Source: UTCFX2 sp963827155 (GTDB lineage Bacteria > Chloroflexota > Anaerolineae > Anaerolineales > UBA4823). From it: DNA of 64,000 bases. The position numbers and the translations under genes are program-made. This document shows positions 18,000-27,778 of this stretch, piece by piece. Within the stretch, counting starts at the first letter, position 1, and the number at the start of each line of letters is the position of its first letter. The notes beneath the pieces were generated by a model. It saw only the letters and a program-made list of their open reading frames with translations, was not told the DNA's origin and ran no database searches. The stretch covers positions 1,674,001-1,738,000 of the forward strand of contig CAWGZV010000002.1 in NCBI GenBank assembly GCA_963827155.1, given 5' to 3'.

Positions 18000-19875
18000 A
18001 TGTCTTCAGAAACCCTTGAAACTTCCACCGCAGTCGAATTTCTCCGAAAAGTATCCCTTTTCGCGGATTTTCCAGAAGAAGATTTGTCACGCCTTTGCAA
18101 GATGATGCAGGTGGTTCATCTTAAAACAGATGAAGATCTATTCTACGAAGGCAGTCGTGGAGATAAGGTTTATATCATCCTCTCAGGTTCCTTAGATATT
18201 ATTAAATCTTCTGGAAATAGATCCATCCTTCTGGCAACCAGGGGGACCGGGCATGTGATTGGTGAAATGGCTCTGCTGGATGATGCCCCTCGAAATGCCA
18301 CTGTTCGGGCTCGCACGGATACTGTCCTGTATGAAATCGAACAGGCTCAATTCGAAGTCCCTCCTGGATACCAGTCCTACTGCTTCGCGGGTTTTACTGA
18401 ACACAGTCCTCACTCGCTGGCGTGCAATGTCGTCTGCCCTTCAGCAAAGTGAAAAAATGGCTCAGTTGGGAACACTCACTGCTGGTGTCGCACATGAACT
18501 AAATAATCCTGCCGCGGCTGTTAAACGCGGCGCAGCTCAATTGAGTGATTTCTTGAAAGCTTATGCTTTAGCCCAGGCCCGTGTCGCCCAATTAAACCTC
18601 GATCGCGAACAATCATCGATCATCGAACAGCTAACGGTTGACGCCCGCCAGGCGGCCACCCAGGTGATGATCGAAATTGACCCTTTGACAAGGAGCGATC
18701 GCGCCAGCACGCTGGAGAACTGGTTGGATGATATCGGCGTGCCTGACTCTTGGGAGCTCGCCCCAACTCTGGTAAACCTGGGCTTCGATATTGACAAGCT
18801 TCAGACCTTCGCTTCAAAATTTGCACCGGATCATCTCTCTGCTGTGATTGGTTGGTTGGGAGCGACTTATAACGTGTATAACCTTTTGAATGAAATCGGT
18901 TCAGGCGCCAGTCGACTCTCAGATATTGTTTCAGCCCTGAAATCCTATTCCTACCTCGATCAGGCGCCGGTGCAGGATGTCGATGTAACCAAGGGTCTAG
19001 AAAACACCCTCTTGATTCTTCGAGATAAACTCAAAGGGATCGGGATTCACAAAGCATACGATCCAGAGCTGCCTAAAATCCAGGCATACGGCAGCGAACT
19101 AAACCAGGTGTGGACGAATATCCTAGACAACGCCGCAGATGCCCTCTCAAATACACCCAATCCTGAGATTGTGATCCGCACCTCGCACGGAAACGGTTGG
19201 ATTACCATCGAAATTGAAGACAATGGACCTGGGATACCTCCTGAGATTATTACTCGCATTTTCGATCCTTTCTTCACCACAAAGCCTCCGGGCAAGGGCA
19301 CTGGTCTGGGATTGGAAATATCCTACAATATCGTGGTCAATAAGCATCGCGGCGATATAAAAGCCTTCTCATGGCCTGGAAAAACCATCTTCCGCACTCA
19401 CTTGCCGATCAATTTCGATTCGACCGAGACTCTAAATGCTCCACTCGCGACCACCCCAGAGGTTGAGGACGAGATGTTGAGGAAGATCTTCGAGAATACA
19501 CACACCATTGCCGTTGTCGGCGCATCATCCAGACCTGAACGTCCTGCCTACTCTGTACCCGCCTACTTGAAATCCAAAGGATACCGAATTATCCCGGTCA
19601 ATCCAAACATCGAAGAGTTCCTGGGGGAGAAAGCCTATCCAGATCTGCTTTCCATCCCGGAACCTGTGGATGTTGTCGAGATTTTCCGCCCTGGTAGTGA
19701 AGTTATGCCTATTGTCGAACAGGCTGTCCAGATTGGCGCAAAAGTCATTTGGATGCAGGAAGGGATTGTCAATGAGCAGGCTGCCGAATTAGCGCATCGA
19801 GCGGGTTTGACGGCTGTGATGGATACGTGCATGCGCGCCAACCACCAACGCCTCTTTCCAATATCTCCAGATTGA
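18000..19875 (+). CDS. CNB domain - histidine kinase - CoA-binding domain fusion (one +1 frameshift)
   Basis: A 624-residue protein once one C is removed from CCC at 18359-18361 (fragments 18000-18361 and about 18362-19875). Residues 10-125 form a cyclic-nucleotide-binding domain (EEDLSRLCKMM, FYEGSRGDKVYIILSG, IGEMALLDDAPRNATVRA). Residues about 150-470 are a kinase with the His box in AGVAHELNNPAAAV, N box NILDNAADAL, and G boxes EDNGPGIP and GTGLGLEIS. The last 130 residues are a CoA_binding_2 (YccU-like) Rossmann domain (IAVVGASSRPERPAYSVP, IPVNPN, WMQEGIVNEQAAELA). No TM segment. It starts 12 bases after the receiver/TrxR gene and is the obvious phosphodonor for it. Confidence 0.88.
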
Positions 19876-19906
19876 TCCAATCATCAGACGCCTGTTCCAT
19901 CGTAAG

Positions 19907-19945
19907 AAAGAACAAGTCCGTCGTATATACGGGCTTGTTCTTTTT
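19907..19945 (+). terminator. Rho-independent terminator
   Basis: A 15-base arm (AAAGAACAAGTCCGT, 19907-19921) pairs with 19929-19943 with a single mismatch/wobble, and T-rich sequence follows (19941-19945). It ends the ZnF-UBP/RR-TrxR/kinase operon, 32 bases after the kinase stop. Confidence 0.85.
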
Positions 19946-20075
19946 ATATTCAATTGCTTGAACATTGCTTCAGCGCAAAGAAGAACGATCAATACTTGTT
20001 ACAATCCAATCATTCTATTAAGCCTGCTTAATCGATAGGCAGAAAAATAATGAATAACTAGTAATGGAGGAAGTA

Positions 20076-20646
20076 ATGGAAGCAACAAACATACTGTCAT
20101 CCGAGCACCGCGTGATTGAGAATGTTTTGGAACTCATTAGACTCCGCGGTGGAGAGGTTGAAATCAGGTGAGGAATTTCGCCCTGGCTTTTTCGTCCAGG
20201 CAGCAGATTTCATCAAAGGCTTTGCTGATGGATGCCATCATATGAAGGAAGAAGGCGTCTTATTCAAAGAATTGATCGATCGTGGGGTACCCGTAGAAAA
20301 TGGTCCAATTGGTGTAATGTTGATTGAACATGAAAAAGGGCGAGTCTATACCCGCCAGATGCGCCTCTCAGCCGAACGCCTCCAGGAGGGTGATCGATCC
20401 GCTTTCCAGGATTTGATCGATGCTGCTCAGGGCTATACCTCTTTGCTCCGCGCCCATATATATAAAGAGGATAACATTCTGTTTCCTCTTGCAGATAAAG
20501 TAATTCCAATCTCAGACCAGGCAGCAGTCTTAGATGGATTTGAAAAAGTCGAGCACGAAGAAACTGGTGAAGGTGTTCACGAGAAATATCTCGCCATGGC
20601 TGAAGCGCTCTCCCAGGAAGCTCGTGGACAATCCATAATTCTGTAA
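20076..20646 (+). CDS. Hemerythrin-like (HHE) domain protein (one +1 frameshift)
   Basis: ATG 20076 follows GGAGGAAG. The frame breaks in TTTTGG (20125-20130); with one base removed the protein has 189 residues. Di-iron ligand positions can be seen: SSEHRVIE, HHMKEEGVLF, IEHEKGRVY and HIYKEDNILFP. It is the bacterial HHE type implicated in O2, NO or iron handling. The next gene is a Crp/Fnr regulator and then a DUF1858 protein, a combination typical of nitrosative or oxygen-stress loci. Confidence 0.85.
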
Positions 20647-20726
20647 CCATTTCGATATCCGGTTCATTAGCCGCGATATTTTAAATATTGCTGGATTGGG
20701 TTCGGGATTTCGATTAAAATCCCGGT

Positions 20727-21461
20727 GTGACAACCAATAAAGCCCCCAATCCCCAGATTTACAATCCTTGGATTGAATTGATTCGTAATGCTTTAGTTTT
20801 TCAAGGTCTTAGCGATAGTGAGCTCCAATCGATCGCAAGCCAATCCAGCTTGCAATCTCGTGATGATCGTGAATTCTTCTTCATGCAAGGCGATCCTGCC
20901 CTTCGCTCATTCCTGACTGTTGAAGGGCAGGTGCGTCTTAGCCAGGTCACTTTGGAGGGTCAGCAGGTGTTGTTGGGTTATATCAGCCCGGGACGTGAAT
21001 TTGGGATCATTGCCGGCCTCAATGCATCGAGGTATCCAGTCTCTGCCCAGGCAGTCGGCCCCTCAAAAGCTTTGGCTTGGGACCATACGGTCTTCGAACG
21101 CATGTTTGCCGAATACCCGAAGGTCCAGCGTAACGCGATGAACATCATGGCCCGCCAGATTGGTGAATTCCAGGCTCGCATCCGTGAATTATCCACCCAG
21201 CGAGTGGAGCGCCGGATCGCTTTATCCCTGCTCAGGCTGGCCCGTCATTCTGGGCGGAAGACTGAAGATGGGATTATCATCGACCTGCAATTAACCCGCC
21301 AGGATTTGGGTGAGCTCTCAGGGACCACACTTTTTACTGTGAGCCGCACCTTAAAGAAATGGGAGGCTGATGGGTTGGTTCGTAGCAAACGCGAGCAGGT
21401 CACAATCCTTAATCCCCACGCCCTGGTTGAGCTCGCAGAAGATTTCAACCAGGATGAGTAA
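20727..21461 (+). CDS. Crp/Fnr-family transcriptional regulator
   Basis: 244 residues from a GTG at 20727. Residues 15-130 are a CNB-like sensor domain (FQGLSDSELQSIASQ, FMQGDPALRSFLTVEGQVRL, PGREFGIIAGL), and residues 150-235 a Crp-type helix-turn-helix (LTRQDLGELSGTTLFTVSRTLKKWEADGLV). There is no N-terminal Cys cluster, so it is not an Fe-S FNR; it is closer to the DNR/NnrR (haem, NO) type. The likely targets are its neighbours (hemerythrin, DUF1858, 4-TM proteins). Confidence 0.9.
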   Translation: MTTNKAPNPQIYNPWIELIRNALVFQGLSDSELQSIASQSSLQSRDDREFFFMQGDPALRSFLTVEGQVRLSQVTLEGQQVLLGYISPGREFGIIAGLNASRYPVSAQAVGPSKALAWDHTVFERMFAEYPKVQRNAMNIMARQIGEFQARIRELSTQRVERRIALSLLRLARHSGRKTEDGIIIDLQLTRQDLGELSGTTLFTVSRTLKKWEADGLVRSKREQVTILNPHALVELAEDFNQDE

Positions 21462-21517
21462 GTTGTGATCCGAGATTGAGTTTGAAAACTATCTTCTCAT
21501 TAATGGAAATATTCTCA

Positions 21518-21745
21518 ATGACCGATCTTGAGTGCATAGCAAACTATACAATTGAAGAGATCGTTCTTATGTGGCCTCAAGCAGCCGCCTTGTTTCCAAA
21601 ATTCCACATGAGGTGTGTAGGCTGTTCCTTGGAGAAGTTCGATACCCTTTCAGAAGCGCTGCGATTCCATCAGGTGCCACTCACCCTTTTTCTGAACGAG
21701 CTTCAACCGTTGATCCAGTCCCCTTCGGTTGGGGATCGCCTTTAA
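21518..21745 (+). CDS. DUF1858-type small protein
   Basis: 75 residues from ATG 21518 (an earlier in-frame TTG at 21476 or ATG at 21503 is possible). NYTIEEIVLMWPQAAALFPKFHMRCVGCSLEKFDTLSEAL has the DUF1858 layout (TIEEIL..P....F...G..C.GC....TL.EA), with the conserved CxxC (RCVGCS). This domain is found as the N-terminus of the ScdA/RIC iron-sulfur repair protein, which fits the hemerythrin and Crp/Fnr neighbours. Confidence 0.75.
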   Translation: MTDLECIANYTIEEIVLMWPQAAALFPKFHMRCVGCSLEKFDTLSEALRFHQVPLTLFLNELQPLIQSPSVGDRL

Positions 21746-21993
21746 CTGGACATTCATACCGAGATATTTTCTTCTTCCTCATCCTTCGCATTCTTGTTAT
21801 CGAGGTCCATTTTCGAACCAGCGATTACATTGCTTTGATTCTTCTTCACCAACTATGACAGTTGCAAATCGTCTCTGATCTGGAATTTTGGTGGACTTGC
21901 AGGCAAGTTGCTGGATTGCTGAGTACGGTTGCGTTCCTGACTTTTTTTAGATATGTTTACCCCAATTTTGAACCAAAGAAGACTTTGAGATAG

Positions 21994-22407
21994 ATGCCCA
22001 CTTTAACCCGTTGGTTTATCCGCACTTCGTTCTTGTACTTAATTCTCGGTCTGCTGACAGGAGCCTTCCTGGCTGTACAAACAACCCTCGGTTTGGTTGT
22101 TTCTGGTTTATTCCCAGTCTATTTCCACTTGTTAGTTCTCGGTTGGCTTACCTCACTCATCTTCGGGGTCGTATTCTGGATGTTCCCAAAATATTCGATC
22201 GAGAGACCTCGCAGAAGTGAGGCTCTGGGTTGGTTTACATTCATTTTCCTGAATCTCGGGTTGATATTACGAGCCCTGGCTGAGCCTCTCACCACACTGG
22301 AAAGCGGCTCCTTCTGGAAGATGATTCTCGGATTATCTGCCTTGCTTCAATGGCTGAGTGGAATGGCGTTTGTAATCAATTCCTGGGGACGTGTGAAAGA
22401 GCGTTGA
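21994..22407 (+). CDS. 4-TM membrane protein, haem-copper-oxidase/NnrS-like, copy 1
   Basis: 137 residues with four hydrophobic helices. YFHLLVLGWLTSLIFGVVFW has a His followed by GW and then a small-residue helix, a layout seen in NnrS and cbb3-subunit-I-like fragments. It is clearly paralogous to the next gene, whose start (22408) abuts its stop. A haem or metal role is inferred only from the lone membrane His and the NO-type neighbourhood. Confidence 0.65.
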   Translation: MPTLTRWFIRTSFLYLILGLLTGAFLAVQTTLGLVVSGLFPVYFHLLVLGWLTSLIFGVVFWMFPKYSIERPRRSEALGWFTFIFLNLGLILRALAEPLTTLESGSFWKMILGLSALLQWLSGMAFVINSWGRVKER

Positions 22408-22812
22408 ATGCCGCGGTTGAGCTGTTATTTCATTCGAAGTGCCCTTCTATTTCTTGCCGCAGGTTTTACCCTTGGCGCAATTATGCTAGGGAACAAGGGC
22501 TTCCCAATTTTTCCGGGAATATTGGCTCTGCTCCCCATCCATATTGAATTCCTTCTGATAGGTTGGTTTGTGCAGTTGGCTTTTGGTGTGGCTTATTGGA
22601 TCCTTCCCAGATTTGGGAAAGTCTCCAGCAGAGGGAACCCAGGGGTCGCTTGGTTTAGTTTTGGGTTGCTCAATCTTGGGATTCTGTCGGTGGTTCTGGG
22701 TTTTTTTCTTCCATCCAGCTCGCTCGCCATTCTTGGGCGCCTCATGGAAAGCTTTGGGACGATCGCTTTTATATTTGCCGTCTGGAAGCGGGTAAAACCT
22801 TTCGCCGTTTGA
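22408..22812 (+). CDS. 4-TM membrane protein, haem-copper-oxidase/NnrS-like, copy 2
   Basis: 134 residues, four hydrophobic helices, alignable along its whole length with the preceding protein (FIRSALLFLAAGFTLGA against FIRTSFLYLILGLLTGA; HIEFLLIGWFVQLAFGVAYW against HLLVLGWLTSLIFGVVFW). The ATG follows the previous stop directly, so the two are translated together and may form a heterodimer. The tandem arose by duplication. Confidence 0.65.
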   Translation: MPRLSCYFIRSALLFLAAGFTLGAIMLGNKGFPIFPGILALLPIHIEFLLIGWFVQLAFGVAYWILPRFGKVSSRGNPGVAWFSFGLLNLGILSVVLGFFLPSSSLAILGRLMESFGTIAFIFAVWKRVKPFAV

Positions 22813-22981
22813 ACCTGTTAATACCGAAAAATTTCGAATATATCTAAGACCATCGAGATGATGATCCGGGTTTATAAAGTCGAACTTTCTGCTCGGGTGT
22901 TGTCGTATTCAAAAATTTTTTACCCAGGTGACCCTTCATTTGGGGTATCCCCCTTTCTTCTACCGTGCTTTTTATTATCAG

Positions 22982-23545
22982 TCAACCTGATTTCAACGCG
23001 ATTGTGAGCAGGTGATCGATGATCATGTGCAGATCTTCTATCATTTCCATCCTGTTCGATGGAACAACCACGCAGATATCGACGAGGTCCTTAAGCTTTC
23101 CGCCTTCAAAACCTGTTAAGCCTGCTGTTTTCATACCAATTTCTCTAGCGGCAAGTACTGCATTTAAAACATTTGGGGAATTCCCGCTTCCACTGATCGC
23201 AATTGCGAGATCTCCGGGTTCTCCCAATGAAAAGATAGATTGGGAAAATACCTGGTCATAACCCTCATCATTCGCATATGCTGAAAGCATCGGCATATTA
23301 TCACTCAAACTGATAACCTTTAAACAGTTCTTATCTTGTCGCCGGGTATTTTTTGCAAAATCGCACACCATGTGCGCCGCTGTCGCCGCGCTGCCGCCAT
23401 TTCCAAAAAGGTAGATATGTCGGTTCTCCACTTAAATCGTTTGCATGGCATGGATTAACTCGATCAGCGGTTTTCGAGGCAGATGTTTGAGGACCTCGAT
23501 CAGTTGTGTTAAGTAATCCTCGATCATTTCATTTTCTTTCTGCAT
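22982..23545 (-). CDS. SIS-domain phosphosugar isomerase, GmhA-like, with in-frame TAA
   Basis: The SIS core is 23431-22982 (149 residues from a GTG): FGNGGSAATAAHMVCDFAK and AIAISGSGNSPNVLNAVLAA are the phosphosugar-binding loops of sedoheptulose-7-phosphate isomerase (GmhA/DiaA). The same frame continues upstream to ATG 23545 (GGAG 7 bases before it) with the usual N-terminal helix (MIEDYLTQLIEVLKHLPRKP), but a TAA at 23434-23432 interrupts it after codon 37. Either a nonsense change (or sequence error) broke the gene, or a GTG restart makes a short SIS protein. Full length would be 187 residues, the family norm. Confidence 0.75.
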
Positions 23546-23652
23546 GGAGGTTCTCCGAATAAATTAAGCTAAAAGATTTCTCATACTTATTTAACGGCAA
23601 TAGGTGACCTTAATTCCACCTCGAAGAGAAATTTCCTAAAGACCAGCATATT

Positions 23653-24159
23653 CTATGCTTCTTCTCCATCTGGCAAGAATTCTGACTCAATCTCAAGATC
23701 TTCTTCTCCTTCATGGTTGTCAGCTTCTGTTGAAGAAGCAGGGCTTTTCCAAAACCATAAACTCAGCAAACCAATCGCAGCTAATGCCCCTCCAGCCTGA
23801 AATAACAGCGTTCCAGGAGAAAGGTACTGCACCAAAACATACCAGGAATCTGGCAATTCGTTAACAAACAAGACAGGATTTGTATAAAGGAGAAAGATTC
23901 CGACAATTAGATAAATCATGCTGATCCACCGGCTGTATCCTCCTCCAGTGGCTAAAAACCAGACCAAACCAACTACCGCAAGCATCCAGATCAACTCCAT
24001 CAATGGGAACAACCACACCAGTGTGACGTCCAATCCTCCACCTTGAGCATTCTGTTCGGCTAATGTGGTGATTGCCAGGTCAAATAGAAGTGACAAAAGG
24101 ATCAGCGCGACCATTCCCGTGATCAATAAGATATTATGAAGTCCTTTATTTTCGCTCAT
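23653..24159 (-). CDS. 4-TM membrane protein, unknown
   Basis: 168 residues from ATG 24159, preceded by GGAGGA. Hydrophobic helices lie at about residues 8-30, 45-68, 78-98 and 110-138, followed by an acidic cytoplasmic tail (HEGEEDLEIESEF). No family recognised. It stands upstream of SIS and downstream of the amidase on the same strand. Confidence 0.65.
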   Translation of the reverse strand: MSENKGLHNILLITGMVALILLSLLFDLAITTLAEQNAQGGGLDVTLVWLFPLMELIWMLAVVGLVWFLATGGGYSRWISMIYLIVGIFLLYTNPVLFVNELPDSWYVLVQYLSPGTLLFQAGGALAAIGLLSLWFWKSPASSTEADNHEGEEDLEIESEFLPDGEEA

Positions 24160-24221
24160 AAACAAATCCTCCATGAAGTATCGTGTCAAATAATCAAAAT
24201 TTTTAATTCAGTCTGTCGTGC

Positions 24222-25775
24222 TTAAATTAGAAGCGCCTGCCGGTGCGCATTTCCATTCTCTTTCCTTTCAAAATCCAGACGCAGGTCTGCTGAAGCCAGA
24301 AATCGCGGTGGTTGGCGGACCTTTGACGCTTGCTCAAAAGAATATGCCAGTTGGATCAACTCGTGTTCTGACCAGGCTTGTCCGAAGAATGATATCCCCA
24401 CCGGAAGACCAAATACAAAACCTGCCGGGACCGTGATGTGAGGATAACCTGCTACCGCAGCAAGAGTCGAAAAACCGCCGCCACCGTAATTATCACCGCA
24501 GATAAGGTCGATCAGCCAGGCAGGTCCTCCAGTGGGAGCAACAAACGCATCTAATCGGTGCTTTATGGCTTCGTGGTCAATTCCTTCCACGCGAGACAAT
24601 CGATGGTTTCTCGCCAGCGCATTCAGATACCGCTTCTGAATAAGTGGTCCTTTAGACTGTGCCCTGATCATTCGTTCTTGCCCAAAATAAGGCATCACAC
24701 GTTCCCGGTTTCGTTCGTTAAATTGGATGATTTCTTCCATACTATGGACCCGCGCATCTGGATCCAACCTGGCGAGGTAGGCGTTCAAGTCAGCTTTGAA
24801 TTCGTAAGAAAGGACCTCTAATTCGGAATTCACTAAGTCGGCTTCATCGATGAGATCTACTGGATCGATCAGTTCGGCGCCGAGATCTTTCAATATGCTC
24901 AAACAAGCTTCCATGATCACGTCGACGCGCAAATCGAAACCAAAATAAGAACGTGCCACACCTATCCGTTTGCCTTGCATCCCCATAACTTCTTTATCCG
25001 GAATATTAGATTTCGTGACATCCACAGGTCTCATAAACGCAACCGGATCAGCCTCATCGGCTCCAGCCATGGCATCTAATAAAATCGCAGCATCAACCAC
25101 CGTTCGCGCCATTGGACCTGCTGTGTCCTGACTGTGAGCGATCGGAATCACACCTCTCCCGCTAACCAATCCGATGGTTGGCTTGATCCCAACTAATGAC
25201 TGGCTTTGAGCAGGGCAGATGATCGAGCCGTCTGTTTCAGTGCCCACAGCAGCCGCACACAAGTTCGCCGCCGCCGCCGCCGCAGATCCAGAGCTGGATC
25301 CGCAGGGGGAGCGGTCCAACGCGTACGGGTTCCGAGTCTGTCCGCCGCGGCTGCTCCACCCACTGGAGGAATGGGATGAGCGGAAATTCGCCCACTCACT
25401 CAAATTCGTTTTTCCAAGCAGAACCGCTCCGGCTTCCCTTAATTTTTTCACTAAGTATGCATCTTCTCGTGCAACCGAACCCTCAAGCGCCAGCGAGCCT
25501 GAAGTTGTCATCATCTTGTCAGAAGTATCGATATTATCTTTGATTAATATCGGTATTCCATGCATCGGACCTCGAATCTTACCCAATCTCCGTTCTTCGT
25601 CGAGCCGCATTGCAATCTCAACTGCTTCTCTGTTGATCTCGATCACAGCATTCAGGCTGGGTCCTTGCCTATCGATGGTTTTGATTTGCTCCAGGTATGC
25701 TTCCGTCAGGCGTACCGAGCTCAATTCACCGCTCTCCATTCTCGATTGCAGTTCAAGAATTGAATTTTCTTCCAT
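24222..25775 (-). CDS. Amidase, amidase-signature family
   Basis: 517 residues. The Ser-cisSer-Lys triad is present: Lys79 (HGIPILIKDNIDT), the cis-Ser in PCGSSSGSAAAAA (about 160-162) and the nucleophile Ser184 (VGTETDGSIICPA). The rest follows the family (GPMARTVVDAAILLDAMAG, GIKPTIGLVSGRGVIP). Length suits stand-alone peptide amidases rather than GatA. It hydrolyses amide bonds of an unknown substrate in the cytosol. It is divergent from the enolase-superfamily gene at 25887. Confidence 0.88.
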   Translation of the reverse strand: MEENSILELQSRMESGELSSVRLTEAYLEQIKTIDRQGPSLNAVIEINREAVEIAMRLDEERRLGKIRGPMHGIPILIKDNIDTSDKMMTTSGSLALEGSVAREDAYLVKKLREAGAVLLGKTNLSEWANFRSSHSSSGWSSRGGQTRNPYALDRSPCGSSSGSAAAAAANLCAAAVGTETDGSIICPAQSQSLVGIKPTIGLVSGRGVIPIAHSQDTAGPMARTVVDAAILLDAMAGADEADPVAFMRPVDVTKSNIPDKEVMGMQGKRIGVARSYFGFDLRVDVIMEACLSILKDLGAELIDPVDLIDEADLVNSELEVLSYEFKADLNAYLARLDPDARVHSMEEIIQFNERNRERVMPYFGQERMIRAQSKGPLIQKRYLNALARNHRLSRVEGIDHEAIKHRLDAFVAPTGGPAWLIDLICGDNYGGGGFSTLAAVAGYPHITVPAGFVFGLPVGISFFGQAWSEHELIQLAYSFEQASKVRQPPRFLASADLRLDFERKENGNAHRQALLI

Positions 25776-25886
25776 GCACCCTCCGAGATTTCAAAGATTA
25801 TACCTTTATTCTACAATCACCCTTTGATTCAAGTAAAATAAACTCAAGACCTTGTCAGCATATCCAGCAGAAACTGGAGGTGTTCA

Positions 25887-26952
25887 ATGCAGATCGTAAA
25901 AGCCGAGGTGATCCCGATCGAATTGAAGCTTATAAGCCCGGTTTTAATGGCTTGTTTGCCTCCGTTAGAAAAAGTGACCGCGATTTTCATCCAAATCATT
26001 ACTCGTCAGGGACAAAGCGCTTGGGGCTGCACAGTCGCTGATCCGTGTCTGAACAACGAAAAGCCAGCGGACGTTCTAAGAATCTGCCGAGAATGCGCCG
26101 GCAAAGTTCCCGAACTCCATCCGACCAATATCGAATTCTCGCTTTCTGAGCTGTCACCGCTTTTAAAACAATCGCCAGCAGCAATGTGCGCTTTTGATCT
26201 TGCATTTCACGATCTTCTGAGTCTGGCAGCGGATCTTCCGCTTTATCGGCTATTAGGTGGTTACCGGAATAAAATTCCCACCTCGATCACTATCTCGATT
26301 TCGTCGGTCGCCGAATCGGTCGAGATTGCTTGCGAACGAGCCAGTCAGGGTTTTAGGTTTTTGAAGGTAAAGGGTGGCGTTGATCCCGATTCGGACGTTC
26401 AGCGTGTCCAGGCTATCCATCGGAAATTACCCAATCTCCAAATCCGATTGGATGCTGACGGCGGCTATACGCAGCGTCAAGCGCTTGATGTTGCGCACGC
26501 CTTACAAAATATTATCCAAATGCTGGAGCAGCCAACCGCCCCAGATGACCTGGAATCGCTGCGCCAGGTCAGCAAGCTTTCGCCAGTTCCGGTTTTGGCT
26601 GACCAAAGCGCTCGCGGCATAAAATCAGTCTTGACCATCGCATCCGGTCGATATGCTCAGGGATTGAGCGTCAAACTCGCTTCTTGCGGCGGAATCCGCA
26701 GCGCCCAGCAGATCGAACTCCATCGGCCGCGCTGCTAGAATTTTTACCATGGTAAGCTGCCTTATCGAGCCTGCTCTGCTGATCGCAGCCGGTTTGAGCT
26801 TTGCCCTCTCAAGCTCGAATGTTCAATTTGCAGACCTTGATGGGAACCTTTACTTGCAGGATGACCCTTCCATTCCTGGGTTTAGTCTCCAGGAAGGCTG
26901 GCTGATCGCAAAAGATACACCCGGTTTGGGTTATTCCGTAAACCTGGGTTGA
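25887..26952 (+). CDS. Enolase-superfamily enzyme, muconate-cycloisomerase/dipeptide-epimerase group (one +1 frameshift)
   Basis: 354 residues after removing one C at 26720-26721; fragments are 25887-26720 and about 26722-26952. GGAGG precedes the ATG. Metal and catalytic residues are visible: KVKGG (Lys-x-Lys), DADGGYT (Asp), EQPTAPDD (Glu), ADQSAR (Asp) and the second-face Lys in SVKLASCGGI. This makes it a MLE-subgroup enzyme, such as an L-Ala-D/L-Glu epimerase, an N-acylamino-acid racemase or an o-succinylbenzoate synthase. Divergence from the amidase and proximity to peptide metabolism favour an epimerase, but that is inference. Confidence 0.85.
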
Positions 26953-26969
26953 TTTATGAATTTTGGAAT

Positions 26970-27707
26970 TTACTTTTGAGCCGAAGAAACAGATGATATC
27001 AGAGCTTTAAACTCAGCATCGCCGTGCAGAGAAACCAGGTCGGGATCTTCTTGCGACCATTTCACTAGGTGATTAGATAATCTCAGCGCGGTTGTCAACT
27101 TTTTCATTGATTTTAGCTTATCCCCCATCAACGCAAAGTTGCATGCAGCATTATAGTTAATGATAGATTGCCATACGGGGGAATCATCAAGCGGTCCTGC
27201 CAGGCGGGCTTCTATTTGGCATAATTGGTTGGCGTAATCCAAATCACCTTTTTCAATATACAGCGGGATCAAATGTGAAAGCGAATGGAGAAAATCGATC
27301 CCCGCAATAAATCTCCATAACGGGCGTCCGTTCAACCATTCAAATCGTCCATTTTCAAGGAAATCCCCCTCTACTATTGATTCGAGATGGACCAGTAGTG
27401 CCTCCTGTTTTTCATCCAGTACCTGCAAGATTTGGTCAAATGTATAGTCCCGATAAGCTTCCCATGTATCCCTGTTGACTGATTCAAAATCCGGGCTTAC
27501 TTCAATTTTTTCACCAAACCGCACCGCAGCAAGCCGGTCTGCAATGCGTTTCTTCTCTTCCACAAGGTGCGCGATCACGTCGCGTGCAGACCAGTGATCG
27601 ACAGAGCCGATTTTTTGCTTTTCCGCTTGGGACATTTTCTCTGCAAACCGCCGGATCTCTGCATAGCTTCTTTGTGCCAATCCGATCAGCTGTTCTTGCA
27701 TCGCCAC
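26970..27707 (-). CDS. DinB/ClbS-like four-helix protein with helical C-terminal extension
   Basis: 245 residues from GTG 27707, which is 6 bases after AAAGGAGG; ATG 27701 is the alternative. Residues 1-160 are DinB-like (DHWSARDVIAHLVEEKKRIADRL, HLIPLYIE), with possible metal His residues in the helices. The C-terminal 80 residues look TPR-like (YNAACNFALMGDKLKSMKKLTTAL). It is often annotated as maleylpyruvate-isomerase-like or DUF1706; the substrate is unknown. Confidence 0.75.
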   Translation of the reverse strand: MAMQEQLIGLAQRSYAEIRRFAEKMSQAEKQKIGSVDHWSARDVIAHLVEEKKRIADRLAAVRFGEKIEVSPDFESVNRDTWEAYRDYTFDQILQVLDEKQEALLVHLESIVEGDFLENGRFEWLNGRPLWRFIAGIDFLHSLSHLIPLYIEKGDLDYANQLCQIEARLAGPLDDSPVWQSIINYNAACNFALMGDKLKSMKKLTTALRLSNHLVKWSQEDPDLVSLHGDAEFKALISSVSSAQK

Positions 27708-27778
27708 TTCTCACCTCCTTTGCACTGTATTCCTCAATTATAACCCGTGCAGATGAGTTTCTCCCCCTTTGCGGCTGT

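Noticed and set aside
24218..25827. Plus-strand frames opposite the amidase gene
   Set aside because: The minus strand encodes a complete amidase with all catalytic residues; these are shadows.
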